Shown: piece by piece, positions 45,341 to 54,882 of the stretch
Position numbering within the stretch: position 1 is the first letter of the stretch
How the letters are laid out: every line of letters begins with the position of its first letter
From: Kocuria salsicia
GTDB taxonomy: Bacteria > Actinomycetota > Actinomycetes > Actinomycetales > Micrococcaceae
Length of the DNA: 64,000 nt
Direction of reading: 5' to 3'
Assembly (NCBI RefSeq): GCF_007681555.1
Contig: NZ_VELE01000001.1
Coordinates: 744,001-808,000 of the forward strand
The notes under the pieces: generated by a model
Told to the model about the DNA's origin: nothing
Databases searched by the model: none
Seen by the model: the letters and a program-made list of their open reading frames with translations, nothing else
Position numbers and translations under genes: made by a program

Positions 45341-45379
45341 GAACGAGGGCGGCTCCCCAATGGGGAGCCGCCCTCGTTC
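45341..45379. terminator. Bidirectional terminator
   Basis: GAACGAGGGCGGCTCCCCA pairs with its complement over an approximately 1-nt centre, between the VIT gene (plus) and trxA (minus). It is very stable. Confidence 0.85.
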
Positions 45380-45470
45380 GTGTCCTTCACGGGCTCGGTG
45401 TGGCCCGCTCATGTGCTGCGGCAGGGCCACGAACCGGCCGATGCCGGAGACCTGCCAGCGCGGGGAACTG

Positions 45471-45866
45471 TCAGTTCTGAGGCGCCTCGGGCTCTGCCCC
45501 GCCCTCGGCGGCCTGCTTGGCCACCTCGGCACGGACCTCGTCCATGTCAAGGTTCTTGACCGCCCCGATGACCTCCTCCAGGGAGGACGCCGGAAGCGCT
45601 CCGGGCTGGGAGAAGACGAGGATGCCCTCGCGGAACGCCATGAGGGTGGGGATCGAGGAGATCTGGGCGGCTGCAGCCAGGCCCTGCTCCGCCTCGGTGT
45701 CCACCTTGCCGAACACGATGTCCGGGTTCTTCTCGGAGGCCGTCTCGTAGGTGGGCGCAAACTGCTTGCACGGTCCGCACCAGTCTGCCCACCAGTCCAG
45801 CAACACGATGTCGTTGTCAGAAATGGTCTGGCCCAGGGTGTCCTGGGTGATCTCTACAGTAGCCAT
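45471..45866 (-). CDS. trxA: Thioredoxin
   Basis: Disulfide reductase, 131 residues: a normal thioredoxin fold with the active site WADWCGPCKQF, the cis-Pro loop SSIPTLMAF, and a C-terminal extension of about 20 acidic and Ala-rich residues. The start ATG at 45866 lies 6 nt after TATCGT, the leaderless arrangement. It stands alone on the minus strand. Confidence 0.95.
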   Translation of the reverse strand: MATVEITQDTLGQTISDNDIVLLDWWADWCGPCKQFAPTYETASEKNPDIVFGKVDTEAEQGLAAAAQISSIPTLMAFREGILVFSQPGALPASSLEEVIGAVKNLDMDEVRAEVAKQAAEGGAEPEAPQN

Positions 45867-45872
45867 GCGTCC

Positions 45873-45878
45873 ACGATA
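45873..45878 (-). promoter_or_regulatory. -10 box for leaderless trxA
   Basis: TATCGT on the minus strand ends 6 nt before the trxA ATG. Confidence 0.45.
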
Positions 45879-46107
45879 GGACGCCGCCTCCCCAGCACTC
45901 CAGACCGTTCACTGCCGGCTCAAGGACCCCCGGTGGGGCCGCCGCGAGCAGGCGGGGCGACGTCGTCGTCCCCGCCACCTGGCGAGGCCACGGTGCGCGC
46001 GGCGACGAGCGAAGATGCGGCGGGTGCGCACCCGCCGAGATGCCGGTGCGTGCAACCCCGGGCGACGCCGCGTTGTCACGGTCCCTGGGGCTGGACCCGG
46101 TTACACG
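45879..46107. other. Intergenic region upstream of trxA
   Basis: About 230 bp with no supported gene, between trxA and the tRNA-Tyr terminator. It contains short GC-rich palindromes only. Confidence 0.4.
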
Positions 46108-46149
46108 AAAGGAGCCTTCCCGACCCTCTCGGTCCGGGAAGGCTCCTTC
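46108..46149 (-). terminator. Terminator of tRNA-Tyr
   Basis: AAGGAGCCTTCCCG/CGGGAAGGCTCCTT stem (14 bp) after tRNA-Tyr, followed on the minus strand by TCGTG; a U-poor but very stable hairpin. Confidence 0.8.
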
Positions 46150-46181
46150 ACTCTTGCCGGTGTCACGCACGCCGGCGGCGG

Positions 46182-46263
46182 TGGCAGGTGAGGGATTCGA
46201 ACCCCCGTAGGCGTTGCCAGCTGATTTACAGTCAGCCCCCTTTGGCCGCTCGGGTAACCTGCC
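46182..46263 (-). tRNA. tRNA-Tyr(GTA)
   Basis: 82-nt class II tRNA: acceptor GGCAGGT/ACCTGCC, D-arm ACCCGAGCGGCCAAAGGGG, anticodon stem-loop CTGACTGTAAATCAG (GTA), long variable arm, T-arm GGTTCGAATCC. Discriminator A; no CCA is encoded. Confidence 0.95.
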
Positions 46264-46306
46264 GAGGCATCCAACGCACACGTACTGTGTGCGACGAAGC
46301 ACCTCA

Positions 46307-46335
46307 ACAGTACACGGTGAGCCTTTGGGCCCCAA
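46307..46335 (-). promoter_or_regulatory. Candidate tRNA-Tyr promoter
   Basis: TTGGGG (46330-46335) and TACTGT (46307-46312) on the minus strand with a 17-bp spacer; transcription would begin about 35 nt before tRNA-Tyr. Confidence 0.5.
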
Positions 46336-46359
46336 AATCGTCGCCAGGAGGAAAACACC

Positions 46360-47244
46360 ATGCAGAACAGCACATCAACCACCCGCGCTGTTGTGCTCGG
46401 CGGTGGCGGAACGGCAGGTATCGCCTGGGAGAGCGGTCTCCTCGCGGGTCTCCTGGATTCTGGGGTGGACCTCGGGGCCGCGGACCTCGTAGTGGGTACG
46501 TCTGCGGGGTCTGTCGTGGCGGTGCAGCTGCGCGCCAACGCCCTCACCACGCATTTCCCGCGCACGGAGTCTCCCCAGGCCAGCGCGGACGCGCAGGGAC
46601 CCGTCTCCTCACCGGCCGCACCGCCGTTCGACGCTGAGAAGTTCGTGCAGCTGATGGGAACGGCTGCCGAGAGCGCCACGGGTCCGCAGGATGCCCGCGC
46701 GCGGCTCGGGGCGCGGGCGACGGCATCGACCGCGGTCATGACCGAGGAGGCGTGGCTCGCGCGCATCGGTCACACGCTGCCGCGCGACTGGCCGACGGGC
46801 GAGCTTGCACTCACCGCCGTGGACAGCGCGGACGGCGCCTTCACCGTCTTCAATGCCCGCAGCAGCGTGCTCCTGGAAAAGGCCGTGGCGGCAAGCTGCA
46901 CGGTTCCCACGGTGTTCCCCCTGGTGCACATCGACGGCCACGCCTACATGGACGGTGGGATGCGCTCCGCAACCAACGCGGACCTCGCGGCCGGACACGA
47001 CAAGGTGCTGGTGATCTCGTGCAACCCCGAACCGCGCACGAGCCCCTTCGGACCCACCCTGGACGAGTCGCTGCTGCTGATCGAGGAGACCGGCGACGCG
47101 TTCCACATCACCGCAGACGGCGCCAGCCGCGCGGCGTTCGGCAGGAATCCCCTGGATCCTGCGCGTCGGATACCCTCGTTCGAAGCCGGTCTCGCACAGG
47201 CGGAACAGCTCGCGGACCGCGTCAAGGAGTTCTGGAGCGCGTGA
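46360..47244 (+). CDS. Patatin-like phospholipase
   Basis: Patatin-family lipid acyl hydrolase, 294 residues. The oxyanion hole is [13 protein letters not shown], the nucleophile Ser is in [10 protein letters not shown], and the catalytic Asp is in [14 protein letters not shown] 30-residue Ala/Pro/Ser-rich insertion (about 65-90) lies after the nucleophile. AGGAGG is 7 nt upstream of the ATG. The substrate is unknown; membrane phospholipid turnover is typical for the family. yajQ follows 53 bp downstream. Confidence 0.92.
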   Translation: MQNSTSTTRAVVLGGGGTAGIAWESGLLAGLLDSGVDLGAADLVVGTSAGSVVAVQLRANALTTHFPRTESPQASADAQGPVSSPAAPPFDAEKFVQLMGTAAESATGPQDARARLGARATASTAVMTEEAWLARIGHTLPRDWPTGELALTAVDSADGAFTVFNARSSVLLEKAVAASCTVPTVFPLVHIDGHAYMDGGMRSATNADLAAGHDKVLVISCNPEPRTSPFGPTLDESLLLIEETGDAFHITADGASRAAFGRNPLDPARRIPSFEAGLAQAEQLADRVKEFWSA

Positions 47245-47297
47245 GCACGCGGTGCCCGTGTTCCGGGGACGGCACCCCAGCAACCAAGGAGTGGACA

Positions 47298-47789
47298 GTG
47301 GCATCGGAATCATCGTTCGACGTGGTCAGCAAGGTCGACAAGCAGGAGGTCTCCAACGCCCTGAACCAGGCGCAGAAGGAGGTCTCCCAGCGCTACGACT
47401 TCCGCGGCGTGGGCGCGGACATCGACTTCTCCGGGGAGAAGATCCTCATCAAAGCCAACTCGCAGGAGCGAGCCGAGGCCGTGCTGGACGTCTTCCAGTC
47501 CAAGCTAGTCAAGCGTGGCATCTCGCTGAAGTCCCTGGACTCCGGTGAGCCCTACGCCTCCGGCAAGGAGTACCGCATCGAGTCCACCGTCAAGGAGGGC
47601 ATCGCCCAGGACCAGGCCAAGAAGATCACCAAGCTGATCCGGGACGAGGGTCCCAAGGGTGTGAAGGCCACCATCCAGGGCGACGAGCTGCGCGTCTCCT
47701 CGAAGTCTCGCGACGACCTGCAGGAGATCATCTCGCTGCTCAAGGGCTCGGACCTGGAGGTCGACCTGCAGTTCGTGAACTACCGCTGA
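47298..47789 (+). CDS. YajQ-family nucleotide-binding protein
   Basis: 163-residue two-domain protein of the YajQ (UPF0234) family; some members bind cyclic di-GMP or nucleotides. Signatures are [35 protein letters not shown] and [21 protein letters not shown], ending LQFVNYR. The start is GTG at 47298 with AAGGAG 6 nt upstream. The presence of a c-di-GMP target is not shown here. Confidence 0.95.
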   Translation: MASESSFDVVSKVDKQEVSNALNQAQKEVSQRYDFRGVGADIDFSGEKILIKANSQERAEAVLDVFQSKLVKRGISLKSLDSGEPYASGKEYRIESTVKEGIAQDQAKKITKLIRDEGPKGVKATIQGDELRVSSKSRDDLQEIISLLKGSDLEVDLQFVNYR

Positions 47790-47836
47790 TCCCGGCCGCC
47801 GGAATGCTTCCGGTGCCGCTCGTGGACGAGTAGAAC

Positions 47837-47879
47837 GGGACGGACGCCGCCACCCAGCCCGGGCGGGGGCGTCCGTCCC
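47837..47879. terminator. Bidirectional terminator
   Basis: GGGACGGACGCC/GGCGTCCGTCCC stem with a 19-nt loop, between yajQ (plus) and htpX (minus). Confidence 0.75.
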
Positions 47880-47885
47880 CTCATG

Positions 47886-48788
47886 TCAGCGGTTGCCGTA
47901 GAAGCCGCCGGAGCGCGCCATGTTCTCCAGCCGCGCCACGCGGTCGTCGGTGCTCGGGTGGGTGCGGAACAGTCCGGAGACCGCCCCGCCGCGGAACGGG
48001 TTGGCGATCATCAGGTGGGAGGTGTTCACGAGCCTCTGGTCCTGCGGGTCCATGGGCCTCTGGTTCGCCCCGCCCTCGATCTTGCGCAGTGCCGAGGCCA
48101 GGGCCAGCGGGTCCCCGGTGAGCTTGGAGCCGTCCTCGTCCGCGTCGTACTCGCGTGTGCGGGAGATGGCCAGCTGGATGACCGAGGCGGCCAGCGGTGC
48201 CAGGAACGCCATGAGCAGACCCACCAGCATGTTGCCGCCGCCGCGGTTGTCGTTGCCGCGCCCGCCGAACAGGGCCGCGAACTGTAGCATCTGCGCAGCG
48301 GAGGTGATCAGCCCGGCCACGGCTGCCGCCACTGACGAGGTGAGGATGTCCCTGTTGTAGACGTGCATCAGCTCGTGGCCCAGCACGGCGCGCAGCTCGC
48401 GCTCGTCGAGCATCTGCAGGATCCCCTCGGTGCAGCACACCGCCGCGTGCTCCGGGTTGCGTCCTGTGGCGAACGCGTTGGGGCTCATGGTCGGGGCGAT
48501 GTAGAGCCGCGGCATGGGCTGCCCGGCCGCCTGCGAGAGCTCGTGCACGATCCGGTACATGGCGGGCGCCTGTTGCGGGCTCACGGGGACCGCGCGCATG
48601 GATGCCAGCGCCAGCTTGTCCGAGTTCCAGTAGCTGTAGGCCGTGCCGGCCAGGCCGATCACCCCGAACAGGATGATGAAGAATGAGCTGCGCGTGGCGC
48701 CGGCGATGACCCAGCCGATCCCGAGCAGCACCGCCCACATCCCGCCCAGCAGTAGTGCGGTCTTCACGCCGTTGTAGTGCCGGTGCAT
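47886..48788 (-). CDS. htpX: Zinc metalloprotease HtpX homolog
   Basis: Membrane M48 protease for quality control of membrane proteins. It has 300 residues. Two N-terminal helices ([19 protein letters not shown] and [13 protein letters not shown]), then the zinc motif [12 protein letters not shown], two more helices and the third zinc ligand in [17 protein letters not shown]. The C-terminal [20 protein letters not shown] is conserved. GGAGGAG lies 7 nt upstream of the ATG. In M. tuberculosis htpX neighbours grcC/menJ; here those genes lie 12 kb away. Confidence 0.95.
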   Translation of the reverse strand: MHRHYNGVKTALLLGGMWAVLLGIGWVIAGATRSSFFIILFGVIGLAGTAYSYWNSDKLALASMRAVPVSPQQAPAMYRIVHELSQAAGQPMPRLYIAPTMSPNAFATGRNPEHAAVCCTEGILQMLDERELRAVLGHELMHVYNRDILTSSVAAAVAGLITSAAQMLQFAALFGGRGNDNRGGGNMLVGLLMAFLAPLAASVIQLAISRTREYDADEDGSKLTGDPLALASALRKIEGGANQRPMDPQDQRLVNTSHLMIANPFRGGAVSGLFRTHPSTDDRVARLENMARSGGFYGNR

Positions 48789-48918
48789 CAGTGGTCTCCT
48801 CCGGGGCTCGCGCCCGTGGGTCGTGTCGGTTCGTGTGCGCTTCCGTGCCCGGTGGCGGGTTCGTGGTGCGGCCCGAGGGCGACGACGCCGCGCCGCCCGT
48901 CGCCGTTCGCCCGGCCCA

Positions 48919-50571
48919 TCACAACGGCAGGCAGAGGACGATGTCGCCGAGGACCAGCGAGATGGTGCAGTCGCTGGGCGAGGGGCTCGGGTTAGGTTCC
49001 CCGGGCCTGGGATCGGTGCTCGGAACCACCGTGACCTGCGACTCGCCGCTCGGCAGCGGATCACCGGTCTGGACGGGGTCCGGCGACACCGCCGGGGAGG
49101 GCTCCCCCACCGGCTCACTCGGATGCGGGTTCTGCGGATTCAACGGGATCTGCGGATCGGGAAGCAGCGTGGTGCCGGGGAGTTCCGAGAGGCCCGCACC
49201 GGGGGGATTGATGACGATCGGCAGGGACGGCTCGGCCGCCGGACGCTGCGGTGCGGCGTCGTCGACGTCCTGCACGGCTCCCGCGTCCTGGTCGGTTCCG
49301 GCACCCTCCGCCTGCTGCGCGGCCGCGGCGTCGTCGTCACCGGCGTCTGCACCGGCCGCACCCTGGGCCTCCGCAGCGCCCGCCGGGCGGTCCCCGCTGG
49401 CCGGTGACCGCCCACCCCCGGGCGCCACCCCGTCACCCGCGGTGGCATCGAGTCCCTGCGTGGGTTCGGCGGCCACGGAGACCGCGTCCCCTCCGCCCGA
49501 GTTGGTCGCGGCCACGATCCCCACGGCCGCGGCGGCAGCGACGAGGACGGCCGTGGCCGCGACGGCGAGCCCGGCCCCGGAGCCCACCAGTGAGGCCACC
49601 CCACCGGCGGAGGAGGCGGCGCCTGCGCCAGAGGAGCCGACGGCGGTGCTTCCCTCGGACACCGAGGCGCCCGCGGCGCTCTCCGCCGCCACCCCGGCTC
49701 CGGCCGCCGCACCCGCGCCGAGCAGCGGCGTGCCGGCGAGTGCCGTGGCCAGGTGGGAGCCCTCGGCGCCCCACAGGGGAAGTCCGGCGAGCACGGGGAG
49801 GATCCAGCCGCGCAGCCCGAGCCCCAGGTCCTGCAGCTGCAGGTACTCCGCCGTGCAGCGGCGGCACCCGTCCAGGTGGTCCTGGACCGCCTTGGTGCGC
49901 GGCGGGGTGAGCGCACCGCGGGTGAAGGCGCCGAGCTGGGAGGAGAACTCGCGGCACTCCGCGAGCGTCCGCGCGGAGACGTGCTCCTGCACGTAGGCGG
50001 CGCGCAGGCCCTCGCGTGCCCGCTTGCCGAGCGCGGAGACCGCGTTGGGCTGGGCGCCGACGACGCCCGCCACCTGGCGCGGCCTGCGCCCCTCGACCTC
50101 GAGGTACCACAGGATCTCCTGCCAGCGCTCGGGCAGGGACGCGAACGCCCGGGCCACCACGGCGGAGTCCACCTGGCGCACCACGGTGTCGTCGAAGAGC
50201 TCCACCCGGTCCAGCGGCCCGTTCGGCTGGGGGTCCTCGGGGCGGGTGCGGGTGAGCTCGTTGGCGCGGTCCGCCGCCAGGCGCGAGACGGCGGTCACGA
50301 GGTAGGCACGGAGGAACTCCCGGGGGCCCTTGCCCTCGCGCAGCAGCCCGAGCACACGCGTGAACGCCTCCGAGACGAGGTCCTGGGCGTCCGACTCGGT
50401 GCGGGAGTGCATCCGGGCGACGGCGAGCGCGGCTCCGCGGTGGCGCTCGTAGAGTTCCGCGAACGCCGCGGAGTCCCCGTTGCGCACAGCGGTGAGCAGC
50501 CGTTCGTCACTGGCGGGCTGCTCGTCCCGGCCCTCGGGACGCGCGAGGCGTGGGGCTGCGCTGTGTGTCAT
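48919..50571 (-). CDS. ECF-type sigma factor fused to a zinc-finger, transmembrane anti-sigma-like region
   Basis: 550 residues. Residues about 22-105 are sigma-70 region 2 ([31 protein letters not shown]) and about 125-195 region 4 ([39 protein letters not shown]). A zinc-finger-like motif follows: Cys206, then HLDGCRRC (H232, C236, C239), as in ZAS anti-sigma factors. Hydrophobic segments are at about 252-268 and 333-355. The rest is an extracytoplasmic Pro/Asp/Ser-rich stalk, ending [17 protein letters not shown] with two cysteines. So sigma and its likely inhibitor/sensor are one chain. The start ATG at 50571 has AGAGAG upstream; an earlier ATG at 50613 is possible. Confidence 0.85.
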   Translation of the reverse strand: MTHSAAPRLARPEGRDEQPASDERLLTAVRNGDSAAFAELYERHRGAALAVARMHSRTESDAQDLVSEAFTRVLGLLREGKGPREFLRAYLVTAVSRLAADRANELTRTRPEDPQPNGPLDRVELFDDTVVRQVDSAVVARAFASLPERWQEILWYLEVEGRRPRQVAGVVGAQPNAVSALGKRAREGLRAAYVQEHVSARTLAECREFSSQLGAFTRGALTPPRTKAVQDHLDGCRRCTAEYLQLQDLGLGLRGWILPVLAGLPLWGAEGSHLATALAGTPLLGAGAAAGAGVAAESAAGASVSEGSTAVGSSGAGAASSAGGVASLVGSGAGLAVAATAVLVAAAAAVGIVAATNSGGGDAVSVAAEPTQGLDATAGDGVAPGGGRSPASGDRPAGAAEAQGAAGADAGDDDAAAAQQAEGAGTDQDAGAVQDVDDAAPQRPAAEPSLPIVINPPGAGLSELPGTTLLPDPQIPLNPQNPHPSEPVGEPSPAVSPDPVQTGDPLPSGESQVTVVPSTDPRPGEPNPSPSPSDCTISLVLGDIVLCLPL

Positions 50572-51089
50572 GAGGCTCTCTGGCAGAAGAAGGGGGGTGC
50601 TGGTTGCCTCCATTGTGTCAGCACTCGCGGGGAAGCGGCAGTGCGTTTGCTCCATGCGGGGCCGGGAGAACGGTCGGGGGTGGAGCCGGCCCCCACCGGC
50701 TCCACCCCCGTCTCCTAGCACCGCTCTCTCCCCCCTGGCCGGGCAGCCCGCCTGGCCGAGAGTCGCTCTCGCCCACCGTGTGCCACGCGATGTGTCCCCG
50801 TACGTGAGGTGGCACCGGCTCGTCGGCCCCGAGCGATCGGACCGTCCGGAATCCCGTGCGGCCCGCACGCGATTCACTGTGTAGACAGACGGGGAGGGAA
50901 AACGTGACGCGGGATCCGGAAACTTTTTTTCACGGGCCCGCCCGAGCCTGTCCGGGGCCGGGAGGGACGGCCCCGGGCCCCCTCCACGAAGCCGGGCGAC
51001 GTCGTCGTCCCCGCCGCCGTGCCGACCCCCCCGAGGCCCCGGAAGGCGCGGAAATCCGCGGAATCCTGCGACTTAGGACACACTAACTA
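50572..51089. other. Long divergent intergenic region with an orphan hairpin
   Basis: 518 bp between the sigma and fur genes, without a supported CDS. It holds a perfect 14-bp hairpin (50676-50709, GGGGGTGGAGCCGG and complement, 6-nt loop) that ends no recognised gene, and a T7 run at 50924-50930. The hairpin could end a short unannotated RNA or sit in the sigma leader. Confidence 0.55.
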
Positions 51090-51118
51090 TTGTGAATGGC
51101 TCAGAATAAGATTAGAGT
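51073..51118 (+). promoter_or_regulatory. fur promoter with possible operator
   Basis: TTGTGA (51090-51095) and TAGAGT (51113-51118) with a 17-bp spacer. TTAG-N6-CTAA (51073-51086) upstream is a short AT-rich palindrome and a candidate Fur-type operator. The -10 ends 7 nt before the ATG at 51126, so the fur mRNA would be leaderless. Confidence 0.6.
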
Positions 51119-51125
51119 GAGGCGC

Positions 51126-51602
51126 ATGGAGACCACTGCTGCGGCCGAAACGCACCCCTCGCGGGACGCGTGGACCTCGCACCTGCGCTCGCACGGGCGC
51201 AGGGTCACCAAGCAGCGTCTCGCGGTGCTGGACGCCGTGGACGCCGTGCCGCACGCCACCGCGGAGGACACGGTGCAGCAGGTCCGCGCGGTCCTGCCCA
51301 CCATCTCCGTCCAGTCGGTGTACGTGGTCCTCTCGGACCTCGCGGCCATCGGCATGGTGTCGAAGTTCGAACCGCCCGGATCCCCGGCGCGGTACGAGAT
51401 CCGCACCGGTGACAACCACCACCACGCGTACTGCATCTCCTGCGGCGTCATCCAGGACGTGCCGTGCGCGGTGGGACACGCTCCGTGTCTCACACCCTCG
51501 GAGGACCACGGCTTCCAGCTGCTGTCCGCCGAGGTGGTCTTCAGGGGCATCTGCCCGAGCTGCCAGCACAGTGGCGCGCAGCAGGACCCCGAGGCCCCGT
51601 AG
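51126..51602 (+). CDS. Fur-family transcriptional regulator (FurA/PerR-like)
   Basis: Metal-dependent repressor, 158 residues. The winged helix is [16 protein letters not shown] and [14 protein letters not shown]. The metal sites are in [18 protein letters not shown] and the structural zinc Cys in GICPSCQ, so two CxxC pairs. The position directly before katA matches furA-katG/katA pairs, in which the regulator senses peroxide or iron. The start at 51126 is chosen from the -10 box; an ATG at 51096 is in frame but lies in the promoter spacer. Confidence 0.9.
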   Translation: METTAAAETHPSRDAWTSHLRSHGRRVTKQRLAVLDAVDAVPHATAEDTVQQVRAVLPTISVQSVYVVLSDLAAIGMVSKFEPPGSPARYEIRTGDNHHHAYCISCGVIQDVPCAVGHAPCLTPSEDHGFQLLSAEVVFRGICPSCQHSGAQQDPEAP

Positions 51603-51649
51603 TACCGTCCACACCTTCGTCGGATCCCATCCATCACCCAGGAGGAACC

Positions 51650-53173
51650 ATGTCTGACACCACTCCCCACGAGCACGGACTGCGCAAGACCGGCTCGTTC
51701 ACCACGAACCAGGAGGGCCTGCCCCTCCCCACGAACGCCGACGCGCACTCGCTGAGCGTGGGCCCGGACGGGCCCATCGTCCTGCACGACTCCTACGTCG
51801 TGGAGAAGCTGGCGGCGTTCGACCGCGAGCGCGTTCCCGAGCGCGTGGTGCACGCCAAGGGCGCCGGTGCCTTCGGCGAGCTCGAGATCACCGAGGACGT
51901 CTCCCAGTACACGAAGGCCGCGGTGTTCCAGAAGGGCACCAAGACCCCCATGCTGGCGCGCTTCTCCACCGTTGCCGGTGAGCAGGGCTCCCCGGACACC
52001 TGGCGCGACCCCCGCGGCTTCGCCCTGAAGTTCTACACCACCGAGGGCAACCTGGACATCGTGGGCAACAACACCCCGATCTTCTTCGTGCGCGACGGCA
52101 TCAAGTTCCCGGACTTCATCCACTCGCAGAAGCGCCTGCCCGGTTCCGGCATGCGTGACAACACCATGCAGTGGGACTTCTGGACCCAGTCGCCCGAGTC
52201 CGCCCACCAGGTCACCTACCTCATGGGCCCCCGCGGCATCCCGAAGTCCTACCGCCACATGAACGGCTACGGCTCCCACACCTACCAGTGGAGCAACGAG
52301 GCCGGCGAGCGCTTCTGGATCAAGTACCACTTCATCTCCGACCAGGGCGTCGAGGGCCTGACCGGGCCCGAGGCCGAGGAGATCGCGGGCAAGGACGCGG
52401 ACGCGCACCGTCGCGACCTCTACGACTCCATCGAGAAGGGCGAGTTCCCCTCCTGGACCATGTACGTGCAGGTCATGCCGTACGAGGACGCCAAGACGTA
52501 CCGGTTCAACCCGTTCGACGTCACCAAGACGATCTCCCAGAAGGACTACCCCCGCATCAAGGTGGGCAAGTTCACGCTGAACCAGAACCCGCTGAACTAC
52601 TTCGCGCAGATCGAGCAGGCGGCGTTCTCCCCCAGCAACACCGTGCCCGGTGTGGAGATCTCTCCGGACAAGATGCTCATGACCCGCGTGTTCTCCTACC
52701 CGGACACGCACCGTCACCGCATCGGCGCGAACTTCGCGGACCTGCCCGTGAACTTCCCGTACCGCTCGGAGATGAACACGTACTCGCAGGACGGGCCCAT
52801 GCGGTACACGTTCAAGCACCCGAACCAGCCCGTCTACGCCCCGAACACCCAGGGCGGGCCCGTGGCCGGCTCCGGTCCGGTCAAGGCCGACGAGCTGCGC
52901 TGGGAGTCGGACGGGGACCTGCTGCGCGCCGCCGCGACCCTGCACTCCGAGGACGACGACTTCGGTCAGCCCGGCACCCTCTACCGCGAGGTCTTCAGCG
53001 ACGAGGAGAAGGCCGAGACGGTCGAGAACATCGCCGGTCACATCGGTGACGTGACGGACCCGACGATCAAGGAGGCCGCCTTCCAGTACTGGGAGAAGGT
53101 CGACGCCGATCTCGGCCGCCGCGTCCGCGAGGCCGAGGCCCGCAACGCAGGTTCGGACGCCTACGGCATCTGA
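51650..53173 (+). CDS. katA: Monofunctional heme catalase
   Basis: Decomposes hydrogen peroxide. It has 507 residues, the small-subunit clade 3 length. The distal His68 is in [13 protein letters not shown]; the distal Asn is in [14 protein letters not shown] (140-141); the proximal Tyr is in [14 protein letters not shown] (about 340). GGAGG lies 5 nt before the ATG at 51650. It is the second gene after fur, and a terminator follows. The sequence resembles the well-known Micrococcus catalase family, which fits the proposed host. Confidence 0.97.
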   Translation: MSDTTPHEHGLRKTGSFTTNQEGLPLPTNADAHSLSVGPDGPIVLHDSYVVEKLAAFDRERVPERVVHAKGAGAFGELEITEDVSQYTKAAVFQKGTKTPMLARFSTVAGEQGSPDTWRDPRGFALKFYTTEGNLDIVGNNTPIFFVRDGIKFPDFIHSQKRLPGSGMRDNTMQWDFWTQSPESAHQVTYLMGPRGIPKSYRHMNGYGSHTYQWSNEAGERFWIKYHFISDQGVEGLTGPEAEEIAGKDADAHRRDLYDSIEKGEFPSWTMYVQVMPYEDAKTYRFNPFDVTKTISQKDYPRIKVGKFTLNQNPLNYFAQIEQAAFSPSNTVPGVEISPDKMLMTRVFSYPDTHRHRIGANFADLPVNFPYRSEMNTYSQDGPMRYTFKHPNQPVYAPNTQGGPVAGSGPVKADELRWESDGDLLRAAATLHSEDDDFGQPGTLYREVFSDEEKAETVENIAGHIGDVTDPTIKEAAFQYWEKVDADLGRRVREAEARNAGSDAYGI

Positions 53174-53221
53174 TCCCGCGCCGGTGAGCGGGCCGCGCGC
53201 CCGCTGACCCGGCTACGGCAG

Positions 53222-53255
53222 AGGCCCCGTTCCCTCTCTGGAGGGGGCGGGGCCT
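53222..53255 (+). terminator. Terminator after katA
   Basis: AGGCCCCG/CGGGGCCT stem with an 18-nt loop, followed by TTCAC, 48 bp after the katA stop. Confidence 0.75.
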
Positions 53256-53325
53256 TTCACGTGGCTGCGAACCGGGAACAGCGACGGCGCGGTGGTGGGA
53301 TGGGGTGCGGTGGGTGAGCCCGGGC

Positions 53326-54732
53326 TCAGACCCCGGGAGCAGCGACGTCGTCCGTGGAACCCTCCGGCTGCTCGCCCTGGGACTCGGCGAGGTCCTGCTC
53401 GTGCTGCGTGACCAGCTCGAGCATCTCCCGCAGCTGCGCGGTGGGCAGCGTGGTGACCGGGGCGATCGCATTGATGCAGATGGCGACGGCGTCCGAGTCC
53501 AGGACGAAGTCGAGGATCTGGCGGGTGGGGGCAGAGCGCACGGTGAGCTGCGGGTCCAGGGCCGCCACCTCGGCGGCGGAGGTGAACACCAGCAGGGTGT
53601 CCGGGGCCGCACCCTCCTGCGAGGGCTGCACCATGACCGGCACCGCGTTCTCCTCCTGCTCGCGCGTGCCGAGCAGCAGGTGCCCGCCGGGGTTGAAGAG
53701 GGCACCCAGGACGCCGGACATGTTGTTGTCCAGCAGCGCCTGCTTCAGCGCCTCGTTGTGCGGGGAGCGCGCCACCCACTCGATCTGCTGGCGCGGGATC
53801 CGCAGGGCGTGCTCGGAGGCCGGGTCCACCACCACCTCGTCGTACTGCCGGTCCTTGGCGACCATCTCCAGGGTGGCGCTCGCGCGCTGGCGCAGCAGCA
53901 CGGGCTCCGCGAGCTCCTCGTTGCGGTTGCTGCGGGAGAACATCTCGCGGGCCTGCTCCGCGGAGGTGTAGACGGCCAGGGCGCGCGTGCCGTCCCCCTG
54001 GGACACGGTCTGCACGCGGATGTGGGACTCCGGGCCCACGGGCTGGCCGTCCGCCCCCGGCACCAGGTCCGAGCCGGAGACGTCCAGCAGCACGGTTCCC
54101 ACCAGTGCCTCGCGCAGGGCGCGGGCCATGGCCCGCTCCCCCGGCTCCCGGGTGTAGGCCTCTGCCGCGGCTCGCAGCCGGGGGTGGACGTCCCCGCCGG
54201 AGGCGTCCTCGGCCGAGTCCGCGAACGGCAGCTCCACACCGGCCTGCTCGGCCAGCTCCACGGCCCACTCCGGCGTCCGCTCACGGGTGCGGGGGAACGC
54301 CTCCAGCTGGGCGAGGACGTCCTGCGCCGTGTACGGGCCCTCCTGCGCGTAGACGTGCGGCAGGTCGTGGAAGTGGTAGGACGCCGTGGTGCTCAGCTCC
54401 GGTTCCGGCCAGCCCTTCGCGGTGATCGTCACGGACGCCGAGAACCAGCTGCCGCGGCCCGGCACGTAGCAGCTGCGCTGCAGCTCCGCGAGGGTCTCCA
54501 GCACCGCGCTGTCCTGCTTGATCGGACCCGCCGCACCGGGGGTCGCCACCCCGCCGCGGTCCTCGATCACGCGCAGGTGCACGCGCCCGCCCTGGGGCTT
54601 GAACTCCACGAGCATGGCGTCCCACCCCGGTTCGCTGCGCAGGACGGACATCACCCACTCGCCCACCCGGGCGACGAGTTCGCGTTCGCCCGTGGTGGGG
54701 GCTCCGGATGCGGGCTGCGGCTCAGAGGTCAT
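53326..54732 (-). CDS. DUF600-type plus SseB-family protein
   Basis: 468 residues. Residues about 1-130 resemble DUF600/YezG-like proteins (GWDAMLVEFKPQGGRVHLRV, SASVTITAKGWPEPELSTT), a family known among polymorphic-toxin immunity proteins. The rest has two SseB-like domains: TVLLDVSGSDLVPGADG to GTRALAVYTSAEQAREMF, and VPVMVQPSQEG to TLLVFTSAAEVAALDPQ. SseB is linked to T3SS in enteric bacteria, but in actinobacteria it is a general domain of unknown role. It ends GSTDDVAAPGV. The ATG at 54732 has weak upstream purines (AGGGACACTG). Confidence 0.75.
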   Translation of the reverse strand: MTSEPQPASGAPTTGERELVARVGEWVMSVLRSEPGWDAMLVEFKPQGGRVHLRVIEDRGGVATPGAAGPIKQDSAVLETLAELQRSCYVPGRGSWFSASVTITAKGWPEPELSTTASYHFHDLPHVYAQEGPYTAQDVLAQLEAFPRTRERTPEWAVELAEQAGVELPFADSAEDASGGDVHPRLRAAAEAYTREPGERAMARALREALVGTVLLDVSGSDLVPGADGQPVGPESHIRVQTVSQGDGTRALAVYTSAEQAREMFSRSNRNEELAEPVLLRQRASATLEMVAKDRQYDEVVVDPASEHALRIPRQQIEWVARSPHNEALKQALLDNNMSGVLGALFNPGGHLLLGTREQEENAVPVMVQPSQEGAAPDTLLVFTSAAEVAALDPQLTVRSAPTRQILDFVLDSDAVAICINAIAPVTTLPTAQLREMLELVTQHEQDLAESQGEQPEGSTDDVAAPGV

Positions 54733-54870
54733 TCGTGTCAGTGTCCCTTCGACCCGCTCGCGCCGGGTCAGGTCGTCCGAGGGTGCGGGGAGTCCCGGGA
54801 GGTCCCGGGCCGCGCGCCCCCAGCCTAGCGAACGGGGCACCGCCGCGCTGTGGGAGTCCGGGCCAGTTGT

Positions 54871-54876
54871 TAGCCT
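54871..54876 (+). promoter_or_regulatory. -10 box for leaderless DUF6882-like gene
   Basis: TAGCCT ends 6 nt before the ATG at 54883. Confidence 0.45.
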
Positions 54877-54882
54877 GGACCC

